Origin: Saccopteryx bilineata | Lineage: Eukaryota; Chordata; Mammalia; Chiroptera; Emballonuridae | Direction: 5' to 3' | Assembly (NCBI RefSeq): GCF_036850765.1 | Contig: NC_089493.1 | Span: 164,917,640 to 164,981,639, forward strand | DNA length: 64,000 bases | Shown: piece by piece, positions 34,670 through 44,423 of the stretch | Layout of the letters: every line of letters starts with the position of its first letter | How positions within the stretch are numbered: the first letter of the stretch is position 1 | Translations under genes and position numbers: made by a program | Notes under the pieces: model-generated | The model's input: the letters and a program-made list of their open reading frames with translations, nothing else | The model's database searches: none | What the model was told of the DNA's origin: nothing

Positions 34670-35093
34670 GGCCCTGGCCGGTTGGCTCAGCGGTAGAGCG
34701 TCGGCCTAGCGTGCGGAGGACCCGGGTTCGATTCCTGGCCAGGGCACATAGGAGAAGTGCCCATGTGCTTCTCCACCCCTCCGCCGCGCCTTCCTCTCTG
34801 TCTCTCTCTTCCCCTCCCGCAGCCAAGGCTCCATTGGAGCAAAGATGGCCCGGGCGCTGGGGATGGCTCTGTGACCTCTGCCCCAGGCGCTAGAGTGGCT
34901 CTGGTCGCAACATGGCGACACCCAGGAGGGTCGCAACATGGCGACGCCCAGGATGGGCAGAGCATCGCCCCCTGGTGGGCAGAGCGTCACCCCCTGGTGG
35001 GCGTGCCGGGTGGATCCCGGTCGGGCGCATGCGGGAGTCTGTCTGACTGTCTCTCCCTGTTTCCAGCTTCAGAAAAATGCAAAAAAAAAAAAT
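34670..35093 (+). repeat. bat SINE type A with internal tandem duplication
   Basis: Target duplication AATAACACTTGGTC (34656-34669 and 35094-35107). A 25-base body segment is repeated in tandem (34903-34927 and 34929-34953), making it about 30 bases longer than its siblings. Confidence 0.94.
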
Positions 35094-35308
35094 AATAACA
35101 CTTGGTCAAAGAATAAATCATAGGGGAAAGCAGACTATTTTAAACTGAATGAAAATGAAAACAAAATTGAGGGATTCAGCAAAAGCAGTGTGCTTTTAAT
35201 GCTTTACTAGGAAGTGCTTATATAATATTAAAATAAAAAGGTAAAGTGTAAAATTGGTGATCTAAGCTCCTACTTTAAGAAACTAAAAGAGTAAAAAATT
35301 ATATCCAA

Positions 35309-35620
35309 GCCTGACCAGGTGATGGCGCAGTGGATAGAGCATCGGACTGGGACATGGAGGACCCAGGTTTGAGACCCTGAGGTTGCCAGCTTGAGTGCGG
35401 GCTTATCTGGGTTGAGCAAAAGCTCACCAGCCCACGGTCTCTGGCTAGAGCAAGGGGTCACTCAATCTGCTGTAGCCCCCCCCCCATCAAGGCACATATG
35501 AGAAAGCAATCAATAAACTAAGGTGCAAAACAAAGAATTGATGCTTCTCATCTCTCTCCCTTCCTGTATGTCCCTATCTGTCCCTCTCTCTGACTCTCTG
35601 TGTCTGTCTCTCACACACAC
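35309..35620 (+). repeat. bat SINE type B
   Basis: Perfect 14-bp target duplication AAAATTATATCCAA (35295-35308 and 35621-35634); the tail ends (CA)n. Confidence 0.93.
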
Positions 35621-35724
35621 AAAATTATATCCAAAATAAACTTTAGAAAATAATAAAAATAAGAGCAGAAACCAATAAAATAGAAAATGAACAGAGAAAA
35701 TACAAGGTGAAAATTTGGTTCTTT

Positions 35725-35909
35725 GTATTTTATTTATTGATTTTTAGAGAGAGAGGAGTGAGAGAGAAAGAGAGAGACAGAGAGAAGGGGGAGGAGCAGG
35801 AAGCATCAACTCCCATATGCGCCTTGACCAGGCAAACCCAAGGTTTCGAACCGGTAACCTCAGTGTTCCAGGTCAACACTTTATCCCACTGTGCCACCAC
35901 AGGTCAGGC
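35725..35909 (-). repeat. bat SINE type C
   Basis: Flanked by AAATTTGGTTCTTTG / AACTTTGGTTCTTTG, a near-perfect target duplication. Confidence 0.92.
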
Positions 35910-35974
35910 AAACTTTGGTTCTTTGGAGGATTAATAAAATTGGTGACTCTAGCAAGATTTATGAAGAAAAAATA

Positions 35975-36058
35975 GTCTGACCAGGTGGTGGCGCAGTGGA
36001 TAGAATGTCAGACTGGGACATAGAGGACCCAGGTTTGAAACTCCGAAGTCGCCATTCT
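35975..36058 (+). repeat. bat SINE type B, 3'-truncated
   Basis: Only the tRNA-like head (GTCTGACCAGGTGGTGGCGC) and part of the body remain. No tail is visible. Confidence 0.75.
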
Positions 36059-36367
36059 AAACAGGCTTACCAGTGTAAGTTTTGTAACTGCTTTGTATGA
36101 CTTTTGGCAAGATTCTTCTCTTAAGGGCTTTAGTTTCTCCTCTTTAAATTCAGAAATTAGAATAAATGATCTTCAAAATCCTTTCCAGATGAAAGGAAAA
36201 AACAGATTTAGAATTAGGAAATCAGCGCACCCTCTAGGTGTACTTGAGTATGTGGGCATTAATTCTCAGGCAAATATCCTTTACTAATTTTCCATGTGAG
36301 TGTCTCAGCCAGATAGTTAGCAACTCCCAGCCCAGGCCTGGCCTTATACTGTACTAGAAAGCCCGGC

Positions 36368-36388
36368 GGTCATACGAAATGACCGCTG
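36368..36388 (-). terminator. Helitron 3' terminal hairpin
   Basis: Perfect 8-bp inverted repeat GCGGTCAT/ATGACCGC with a 5-base loop, ending about 11 bases before the terminal CTAG. In Helitron biology this marks the end of strand transfer. Confidence 0.85.
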
Positions 36389-36627
36389 TTCTAGATATTA
36401 TAAATTGTAATTAAAATGATTTGTGCAAAGGTGTCTGCTAATTCAAACTGAATTACCCAGGGCAGGCGGCGAGGACGCCCCTTTGCTTACTGCCCCACGG
36501 GGTTTCCCCCATCTATTTGCTTAATTGCTTAAAGTGGAGTGCAATGAAGGAAACCACTGGTGGTACATTTCTTAAGAGCCACCGCTAGCTCAATAAATAA
36601 AGGTGATTTAAATAATAAAATGTTAAT

Positions 36628-37510
36628 TCACATGTCAAAGATCTCTTTGTACACAACATTTCTTGTGTAGATCTTTCCATCATTTTTAAGCTCGCCTTGC
36701 AGAGGACCATCAATTATTTTTAATTTTACGTCTGTTCTTTCACGAACCCTTGAACAGGCAACATAAAGTTGACCATGTCCAGCCCTGGCCGGTTGGCTCA
36801 GTGGTAGAGCGTCGGCCTGGCATGTAGAAGTCCTGGGTTTGATTCCCGGCCCGGGCACACAGGAGAAGCGCCCATCTGCTTCTCCACCCCTCCCCCTCTC
36901 CTTCCTCTCTGTCTCTCTCTTCCCCTCCTGCAGCGAGGCTCCATTGGAGCAAAGATGGCCCAGGCACTGGGGATGGCTCCTTGGCTTCTGCCCCAGGCGC
37001 TAGAGTGGCTCTGGTCGCAACAGAGCAACGCCCCAGAGGGGCAGAGCGTCACCCCCTGGTGGGCATGCGGGGTGGATCCCGGCCGGGTGCATGTGGGAGT
37101 CTGTCTGACTGTCTCTCCCCATTTCCAGCTTCAGAAAAATACAAAACAACAACAACAAAAAAGTTGACCATGTCCAAATGCAGGCTCAGGTAAAAAAAAG
37201 GCCAACATGCTTAAGCGTTTGGCCCTGAGACTTATTGATGGTCATAGCAAAGGCAAGTTTTACAGGAAATTATCTACGTCTCAATTGAAACGGCAACCCT
37301 GTTTGAGATGGAGCCAAATCAATTCTTGGAATGACATGTATTTCACCTTTAGAGGAGCCAAAGACTTAGCTATTATGACATTATTTTTCAATTGGAGAAC
37401 CTCTAGTCTTGTACCATTGCAAAGACCCCTTCTGGTGTTAAGATTTCTTAACAGCATAATAATTGCTCCAATCTTTAACCTCAATTTGTGAGGTGGCATG
37501 CCAGAAGGCG
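36628..37510 (-). pseudogene. Helitron Pif1-like helicase C-terminal remnant
   Basis: The - strand frame at 37499-37281 reads MPPHKLRLKIGAIIMLLRNL and then GLCNGTRLEV, the conserved C-terminal block of Helitron RepHel helicases. After a degraded stretch and the SINE, the frame at 36780-36628 gives HGQLYVACSRVRERTDVK, corresponding to the last helicase motif, and ends at a stop. The Rep domain and most helicase motifs are missing, so no protein function is expected. Confidence 0.85.
36782..37159 (+). repeat. bat SINE type A nested in the Helitron
   Basis: Long target duplication AAAGTTGACCATGTCCA (36765-36781 and 37160-37176) drawn from the helicase remnant, so the SINE arrived after the Helitron. 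Tail (AAC)n. Confidence 0.94.
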
Positions 37511-37618
37511 GAACTATTTGAATGCCGTGGCAACTTCACCCCATTGGCTAGTACAGTTATGCAAGCAACCAATAAGCTATCGGCGACAAACAGACACTTA
37601 AGCTGCATATAATAAAGA

Positions 37619-38270
37619 TTTCACTGGTCCTGGTGTAGGGCTTCACACAGAGTAGCAGTTCTGTCAATTAGCTTTTTGCCTTCACCTCTTAAAAACAGCT
37701 CCAGAATAGGTTGTCTAGGTTTGCTCTTGATGGTGATCTGAATCACGAGGTTGGATTTTACTGGAGCACACACTGTGCAAGTCTCCCCCCCACCCCACCC
37801 CACCTTCTTTCCCCGCAATAATTTGTACAGTGCTTATTTGTAACAATTCAACAAGCACAGTGCGGTCTGGGCATGTCTCCTAAACCTGCCATGACTGAGA
37901 GACATTTAAGGTGTCATCCAGCTGAGTTTTTGATAGGAAAAGCCATCACAGGGCTGCCTGCGTTATGTTTAAGTAACACATTCTCCGTTGGCGCCCAGAC
38001 TGTTACCATCCAGCTTCCGGAAAAGCATCTGGTGAATCCCAGCTTTACTACTGAGGAGCTGTGTGACCTTGGACAAGTCCCTTCCTCCTTCAGGAATGTT
38101 GCAGTGGGCCTCAGAGCCTCTACCAGGGTCGGTCTATGCTATGGGAATGGTCAAGTGACCTTGAAAACATTCGCCTTTAAACATTTATTGATCTCCGATG
38201 ACATTCAAGTACGGGACCAGAGGCAAGGGAATCAAGGATCGCTCCCCCCCCCCCCCCCCCCCCCAGCATC
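37619..38270. other. upstream flank of the UBE2D2 CpG island
   Basis: About 38055-38110 carries a MIR core motif (gtgtgaccttggacaagtc). The remainder is unassigned and I see no exon of a divergent gene. Confidence 0.4.
38244..38264 (+). repeat. poly(C) tract at the CpG island edge
   Basis: A run of about 21 C, about 25 bases upstream of the TCTCGCGAGA element. The complementary G-run could form a quadruplex. The exact length is prone to sequencing error. Confidence 0.85.
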
Positions 38271-38288
38271 CTTGACCCACGCAACGGT

Positions 38289-38298
38289 TCTCGCGAGA
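38289..38298 (+). promoter_or_regulatory. TCTCGCGAGA core-promoter palindrome
   Basis: A perfect copy of the 10-bp palindrome TCTCGCGAGA, known from TATA-less mammalian CpG-island promoters and typically found near the start site. It is about 590 bases upstream of the ATG, a plausible distance given a long 5' UTR. Confidence 0.8.
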
Positions 38299-38339
38299 TG
38301 TCCTTGCGCTTCCCGGCGTCATCCTCTCTGTGGCCGTGG

Positions 38340-38911
38340 CGGCGACGGCGACGGTGCGTAAGGTACTCACAGGGAGGGTCCGTATCCCTCCGCCGTCGGC
38401 GCGGCCCAGCCCTCCTTCCCCTGGCCCGCCAATCCCCGCGCCTTCCGATCTGCCCCTCGGCCTGGGCCCACCCAGCGCTCGGGCGGCCCCACCCCGGCGG
38501 CGTCGCCCGCCCGTCCGCCCGCGCGTCCCTCCGTCCACCTGCAGCAGGCAGTCAGTCCCTTGGCTGTCCGACCGAAGGCGCCGGCCGAGCCCGACGCCTG
38601 GGCTCTTGCTCCCGGCGGAGGGATTCGAGACGGCTTAGGAGGCCCCTACCGCGGCGGCGGCTGCTGCTCGGGAGGCAGCGCATAAAGAAGCCGCCGCCGG
38701 GTGATGCGGTGACCGCTGCGACAAGCTCAGGAGCCGAGTGGGGCTCGGCCCTCCGTCGGTCCCGCGCTTCTAAGCTATCTTCGATCGACCCGCGATCACC
38801 GAGGCGGCCTCGCGCCCCCTCGCCCTTTCCCTGTCCCTCCCCTGCCCCTGTCCCCGCCCCGGGGGCCGCCGCCACCCTCCTCTCAGGATGGCTTTGAAGA
38901 GAATCCACAAG
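38340..38911 (+). CDS. UBE2D2: UBE2D2 exon 1 (5' UTR plus codons 1-8; coding 38888-38911)
   Basis: The coding part is ATG at 38888 followed by seven codons giving MALKRIHK, then GTAAGC, a good splice donor, at 38912. UBE2D family members share MALKRI; histidine at position 7 is specific to UBE2D2 (UBE2D1/4 have Q, UBE2D3 has N), and the known first coding exon ends at this codon. UBE2D2 is a ubiquitin-conjugating E2 of about 147 residues: it takes ubiquitin from E1 onto its active cysteine and works with many RING and HECT E3 ligases in cytosol and nucleus. The catalytic core is encoded by later exons outside the window. The left border is approximate. CpG-island context and the donor argue against a retrocopy. 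Confidence 0.92.
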
Positions 38912-39149
38912 GTAAGCGGCCGGAGGTCGGCTGTGGGTTCGGGCCGCTGGGCGGGCCAGCGGAGCAGCAGGCTGCGGCCTGCACTTCCCGCTGTCGCCTC
39001 CGCCGGGCTCGCGGCCTCTTCGGACACGGCTGCGGGCAAGGGCTTCGCCGGGCGGCCTGCACACCCCACTCAGTGATGGCGCCCTGGGAGGCCTAGGCGC
39101 GCAGCCCGCGCTCTGGCCGGAGGTGCGTCGGTCCGCTCAGCTTTCCTCC

Positions 39150-41643
39150 TGCGCCTCGGTTCTAGGCCCTGTGTGGTATAGAGTCCTAAGGCCTCTCCCC
39201 GGACTGGGACTACTGGGCTGAAAGGCCATTGTCCCGGCACGCCGGGGGAGGGGCGGGGGGCGTTGGGCGGCCCCTGCGACCGAGGTCGAAAGGGCTTGCC
39301 CCATCGCTGCCTCTTTTCAGCCCCACCCCTCCCCGCACCTTCCCGGCTCCCTCTACAGAACCACCTGAGCTTAGGGCCCATGTCTCAGACGAGGAAGCCT
39401 TTTTGTCTGATCTACAGTATTTCTTGACTTCTTTCGCCTCTTGGCGGCCACACACTTCGGCCCACTCTACTTTTCCAGAAACTGTTATGAGTAGGAAGTT
39501 CAGAAGGAGAAAAAACATGAGACTTTGAAGGGAGGAGGGAAGAACAGGGAGAAGCATTTTATTCTCCCTTGAGATTGCCAAATGTAGTCGGAAACTAACA
39601 CCTCAGTTTTGCAGGAATGGATCTAATAGAAAAGCTGTTAAATTGGCAAGAATAGAGATAGGACCCTGAATATTGAAAATCACTGGAGAAATTAAACAAT
39701 TTCCTATTACAGCTTAAATTAGGTGATATGTTCAGGGCGACCCTTTTAATTCAGAGGGGATTTTATTAGATTTCTCCATTAGAAAGGACTTCTTTGCCCT
39801 TTAAGACAAAGGATTATTTGATTAGTAATTTATACGGTTTTTCTAAAATACAAGCTTGGCTTAAAATTCTGGGTCCCCCTCCAATATTGTCACTTTCTAG
39901 TGCCTTTCACTATCTTTTTTTTTTTTTTAGAAGTGGGAAAGTGCCTCTGGTGAGTTTTGTTTGCTGTTTCACTTGGCTGTATTATACCCACCACTTAGAA
40001 GTAGCTAGTGCGATTATCTATCTGTCCTGAAGGATAGGATGGAGTTGCAAGGGGAAGAGAACCAATTTTCACTTTGTCTTAACCTAGTGAAAATGAAGAT
40101 TGTTGGGCAATTTAAATACTTCAGCTCAGCAGTTAGTCTTCATTTCATTATTGATCAGAGACCTTTAATATGAAATTAATCCCAGTGGTTACTGTAAATT
40201 AGGTTAGATCCTTACCAAATTCTTTTGAATTCTTTGATTTCTAACAAATGGAAAAAGGCAGACTTTAGAAAGAGTAAATCTCATACTGAAATGAAGCAGG
40301 TTATTAAAAGAAACTTGAACCAAGATTCATAGATCTCATAACTGTTCAAGAGGCAGGAGCACACTGAAGAATGGTAATCCAAGTAAAAATATACTGTATA
40401 TACATTTTTAAGGCTTTTAGGAGTTACTAGGCTCTTATAGAGGCAAATTGTACTCTTATTTTAAAACCTGAAGAGGAGTGAGTATAATGTGTGGTAATTT
40501 AGTCAAGAAATGTAGCATTTAATCTCTACATTGATTGATACAGGTGTTATTTTTTTCAGAGAGGGGAATAGCACTCAAAGCATGCATTTTAATTTTTAAA
40601 TGTACTTGCCCCAGGTAATTTGGTTTCTTTTGAGTTACTACATACTCTACATTTTCTCTAAAATAAGTCCTTATAAAAATTTTAATAAGGAAAATCAAGT
40701 TTAGATGATGATAATTTACTTTTGAAACTCAATATTCTCCTCCACCCCCCAGTTTATTACCTAGAGCCCTCCTTAAGTATGGCTCAGCTTCTGAAACTGC
40801 CAGGGGTTAGAAAAATAAGGCATACTAGTCAGTAAGATTGTAAAAACAGAACAGAGGTTTTTCCCCCAACCTTTTTGTATGACACCAGTTTTAAGTTGCC
40901 AATTTACCTAGATATGGAGGAGATCAGTCCTATTTTATCTTCAACCCTTGTAATATATCTACAATGATATCCCAAAAAGACTTAGGTGGCTTATATAATT
41001 GACCTTGGTCTTGAACCTTCCCAATTACCATTCTCTGAAAAAATAGTTCTACTTAAATACTCTCTCTATTATGAACTGCTGTATCTGGGTTCTAATAAAA
41101 TTTTGCTAAGAACAAGTATGTTTAACATATGGCATCTTGAGGAATTCATTGTCTTGTTTCTTGGACACGGGAAATAGTGTTCAGTGAATTTGAAAATGCC
41201 ATGTCTTTTTTGGAAAAAGCTTTGAAGGGCTTCATTTTGATACACACTCTAAGGTCTCCTGACCTTAGTTTTAACAGTGTACTAAAGGGTCGTTATGAAC
41301 ATCCAGTGTAGGGATTGGGACCCTGTGTGACTGTTTTTATTTATACCAAATGGCCCCAGCCTGTTATGTTGAGGTTTTCTGCTGACTTTATAGGTCTTGA
41401 GCTTTGATTTTGATGCTTTGAGTGTTTGCTTCTAGCAGCACCACCCCCAGCTCTTTTCCAGTTGGCTGCATCTCATCTGTTGTGGGTTGGGAAACCAGAT
41501 CACAGAGCTTATTAAAATTACGTCTAAAATAAGACCCAGTAGACTCTGAGTGAAGAGGGCTTCATGTGTTCTGTGAATGTTGTGGTCTCTTTGGCTGATC
41601 AGAAACCCTTTTTAACTCCCTTCCTGTTTTTCTTCTTTACTTT
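39150..41643. other. intronic DNA, largely repeat-free
   Basis: About 2.5 kb just downstream of the CpG island with no recognisable SINE or L1, in contrast to the rest of the intron. Short open frames carry no domain. Intron-1 regulatory elements would be plausible here, but I can point to none. Confidence 0.5.
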
Positions 41644-41695
41644 TTTTTTTTTAATTAATTTATTTATTTATTCATTTTTAGAAAGGACAGAGAGA

Positions 41696-41727
<32 letters not shown>

Positions 41728-41853
41728 AGGGGGGAGGAGCTGGAAGCATCAACTCCCATATGTGCCTTGACCAGGCAAGCCCAGGGTTTCGAACCAGTGA
41801 CCTCAGCATTTCCAGGTCGATGTTTTATCCACTGCGCCACCACAGGTCAGGCT
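41644..41853 (-). repeat. bat SINE type C
   Basis: Target duplication TCTTCTTTACTTT (41631-41643 and 41854-41866). Long GAGAGAGA tract. Confidence 0.92.
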
Positions 41854-42125
41854 TCTTCTTTACTTTTGTTATACAGACACAGAAAACTTTTTGGTGCTCT
41901 TACAGTACCATAATATTGAAATACAGAGTTAATTTTTTTATTCTTGAGAACAGTAGAAGGCTGGATATCTTGAAAACAGACAAGTTAGGATTCTGAAAAC
42001 CCTTTTCTTAACAGTAATTGTGCCTGGTACATTTTAACAGTATCCTGCTAGTTATAGTTAACGTTTGTTCCATACAGCTTTAATGCCAGGATCATTACTT
42101 GATTTAGTCTATTACTATGATAAAG

Positions 42126-42486
42126 GTTTTTTTCTTTTTCTTTTTTTTGTATTTTTCTGAAGTGAGAAGCAGGGAGGCAGAGACAGACACCTGTATGTGC
42201 CTGATTGGGATCCACCTGGCATGCCCAGTAGGGAGCGATGCTCCATTGCAGTCAGAGCCATTCTAGCGCCTGAGGCGGAGGTCACAGGAACCATTCTTAG
42301 CTCTGGAGCCAGCTTTGCTCCAATGGAGCCTTGGCTGTGGGAGGAGAAGAGAGAGATAGAGAGAAAGGAGAGGGGGAAGGGTGGAGAAGCAGATGGGTGC
42401 TTCCGTGTGCCCTGGCCAGGAATTGAACCCGGGACTTCCACACACTGGGCTGATGCTCTGCTCTACCGCTGAGCCAGCCAGCCAGG
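42126..42486 (-). repeat. bat SINE type A
   Basis: Target duplication ACTATGATAAAG (42114-42125 and 42487-42498). The copy is diverged, hence older. Confidence 0.92.
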
Positions 42487-42505
42487 ACTATGATAAAGAT
42501 TTTTT

Positions 42506-42660
42506 TAAAAAGATTTTATTCATTGATTTTCGAGAGGGAGAGAGAGAAGGGGGAGGAGTGGGAAGCATCAACTTGTAGTTGCTTCTCTGATGTGCCTTGA
42601 AATAGTGACCTCAGCATTCCAGGTCAATGCATTGTCCACTGCACCACCACATGTCAGGCA
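42506..42660 (-). repeat. bat SINE type C
   Basis: Bracketed by ATGATAAAGATTTTT and ATAATAAAGATTTTT. It used nearly the same target site as the adjacent type A SINE. Confidence 0.85.
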
Positions 42661-42675
42661 TAATAAAGATTTTTG

Positions 42676-43195
42676 AAACAATTTTATCTTCCAATTATAG
42701 TTGACACATAATATTTTTATTAGTTTTAGGTGTACAGTATAGTGATTAGACATTTATATATCTTACAAAGTGGTCACCCTGATAAATTTAGTATGCATCT
42801 GACACTATACAGCAGCGGTTCTCAACCTGTGGGTCGCGACCCTGGCTGGGGTCGAACGACCAAAACACAGGGGTCGCCTAAAGCCATCGGAAAATTTTAA
42901 ATAAAATATGTATTTCCGATGGCTTTAGGCGACCCCTGTGTTTTGGTCGTTGGACCCCAGCCGGGGTCGCTACCCACAGGTTGAGAATCGCTGCTGTACA
43001 GAGTTATTACACTATTATTGTCTACATTCCTTATGCTGTACTTGACATCCTTGTAACTATTTTTTTATAACAGGCAATTTGTATGTCTTCATTCCTGTCA
43101 CCTTTTTTCACCCATTCCTCACAATGCCTCTTCGAGCAACCGTCAATTTGTTCTCTGTAATTATGATCAAGATTTTTATGGCTAGCTTCTTTTAA
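42676..43195 (-). repeat. old L1 3' end carrying a SPIN-type element
   Basis: Antisense L1 3' UTR (caattatagttgacacataa, aagtggtcaccctgataaa), resuming after 43001 (ttattacactattattg, catccttgtaactatt). Confidence 0.7.
42813..42993 (+). mobile_element. SPIN-type hAT foldback MITE
   Basis: 181-bp element with ends CAGCGGTTCTCAACC / GGTTGAGAATCGCTG and arms of about 80 bases that are nearly complete inverted repeats, separated by a short AT-rich spacer. The flanking 8 bp are CTATACAG and CTGTACAG (one mismatch). The terminal sequence is that of the SPIN family of hAT transposons, known for horizontal transfer among tetrapods, including bats. It has no coding capacity. Confidence 0.9.
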
Positions 43196-43211
43196 GGTCC
43201 CTTAAGAGAAA

Positions 43212-43253
43212 ATAGGTAGGTAGGTAGGAAGGAAGGAAGATAGATAGATAGAA
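43212..43253 (+). repeat. compound tetranucleotide microsatellite
   Basis: Successive (AGGT)n, (AGGA)n and (AGAT)n runs, suggesting stepwise mutation of one tetranucleotide array. Confidence 0.93.
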
Positions 43254-43334
43254 ATTAATTCTCAGTAAAAAAAAGATGTCAAACTCTGATGACTGTAAAG
43301 GCAAGGCAGGTAACCTGAGTGAGCAAAGAGAATT

Positions 43335-43366
43335 GGGGTTTGGGGTTGGGGGTTGGGGGTTGGGGG
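43335..43366 (+). repeat. G-rich (TTGGGGG)n tract
   Basis: Five runs of four or five G separated by TT or TTT on the sense strand of UBE2D2. It meets the usual quadruplex-forming pattern with very short loops. Confidence 0.9.
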
Positions 43367-43369
43367 AGA

Positions 43370-44068
43370 GCTAGAAATTGCATGTGCTGTCAGAAGAGGG
43401 CAGGCAACTGCTACCCAGCTCTTTCCAAATGTTGCTATTACTAGAATCTGTGGGCCTAATGTTGCCAAATCTTTTTTTTCTTTTCTTACTTTTTTTTAAA
43501 GGCAAGCCAAGCCACAAATCAGATTTTTGGCAACCAATTCAAATTTTAAAACAACCACTACACTTTCTTTTGGTAGGTTGGTAGGCACCAGTTTAATATG
43601 TGAATTAGAAATAACAGGACTCATTGAGGTTCAGTAAGTAATCAGGAATGTAAGGATTAAATAATTTAAACTGTATTTTCTGTCTTTTGAAAAGTGTCTG
43701 AGAACTGCTTTATGTAGATAGGCACAATTAAGGAAGTTTATGTAAACTTTCAATTAACTTTGCTATGGTTTTGTGTGGTTATGTATAAAGTTATGGGGAA
43801 AGCCAATTTAGTAAATGCACTGATCTCATAAGTAGAAGTTTGCATTTTAATCTTTAACTTCATTGTCTTGTGTTCATGTTATGAATCATCTTTCTGTAGA
43901 CTACATACTTTCAAAATATTTAAGATTGGGCAATTACCAAAGGATGATTCTTAAGGATAAGGGGTAAGGAGTTGAAACACTGTTACAAATTTACTAAATT
44001 TTTAAAAAGTTATTTTAAAATAATGTATTAGAAGTGTGATACCATGATATATTAATATCATCAGAGGT
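43370..44068. other. intronic DNA, nothing recognised
   Basis: AT-rich single-copy-looking sequence without repeats or coding features that I can identify. Confidence 0.4.
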
Positions 44069-44080
44069 AAAGATAGAGGG

Positions 44081-44411
44081 CCTGACCAGGCGGTGGCGCA
44101 GTGGATAGAGCGTTGGACTGGGATGCGGAGGACCCAGGTTCGAGACCCCAAGCTCACCAGCTTGGACCCAAGGTCGCTGGCTTAAGCAAGGGGTTACTCG
44201 GTCTACTGAAGGCTCATGGTCAAGGCACATATGAGAAAGCAATCAATGAACTAAGGTGTCGCAACAAAAAACTGATGATTGGTGCTTCTCATCTTTCTCC
44301 GTTCCTGTCTGGCTGTCCCCATCTGTCCTTCTTTCTGACTCTCTCTCTCTGTCTCTGTAAAAAAACCCAAAAAAACAAAAAACAAATAAGATCTGTTACT
44401 TAAAAAAAAAA
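44081..44411 (+). repeat. bat SINE type B
   Basis: Perfect target duplication AAAGATAGAGGG (44069-44080 and 44412-44423). Near-consensus head. Confidence 0.94.
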
Positions 44412-44423
44412 AAAGATAGAGGG

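Larger units (their letters stand above)
36354..37618 (-). mobile_element. HeliBat-type Helitron with both termini
   Basis: On the - strand the element starts TCTTTATTATATGC (37618) and ends GGGCTTTCTAG (36354), i.e. the 5'-TC...CTAG-3' ends of Helitrons. It sits between A and T as rolling-circle insertions do, with no target duplication. Just before the 3' end is an 8-bp hairpin, GCGGTCAT with loop TTCGT and ATGACCGC (36368-36388), the expected terminator. It contains a helicase C-terminal remnant and a later SINE. Without the SINE it is about 870 bp, a non-autonomous derivative. The TC end choice is inferred from the A/T context. Confidence 0.85.
38270..39150 (+). promoter_or_regulatory. 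CpG island promoter of UBE2D2
   Basis: Base composition changes abruptly from AT-rich flanks to dense CpG sequence spanning the first exon and the start of intron 1. No TATA box is visible. This is the usual housekeeping promoter type and fits the ubiquitous expression known for UBE2D2. The transcription start is not determinable by eye; it probably lies at about 38300-38450. Confidence 0.85.

Noticed and set aside
38185..39069. Several arginine/proline/alanine-rich open frames on both strands
   Set aside because: CpG-island composition gives few stop codons; only the eight UBE2D2 codons with a splice donor are supported.
42120..42480. SINE-derived exon in UBE2D2
   Set aside because: Antisense SINEs have pyrimidine tracts that can mimic acceptors, but no transcript evidence can be drawn from sequence alone.
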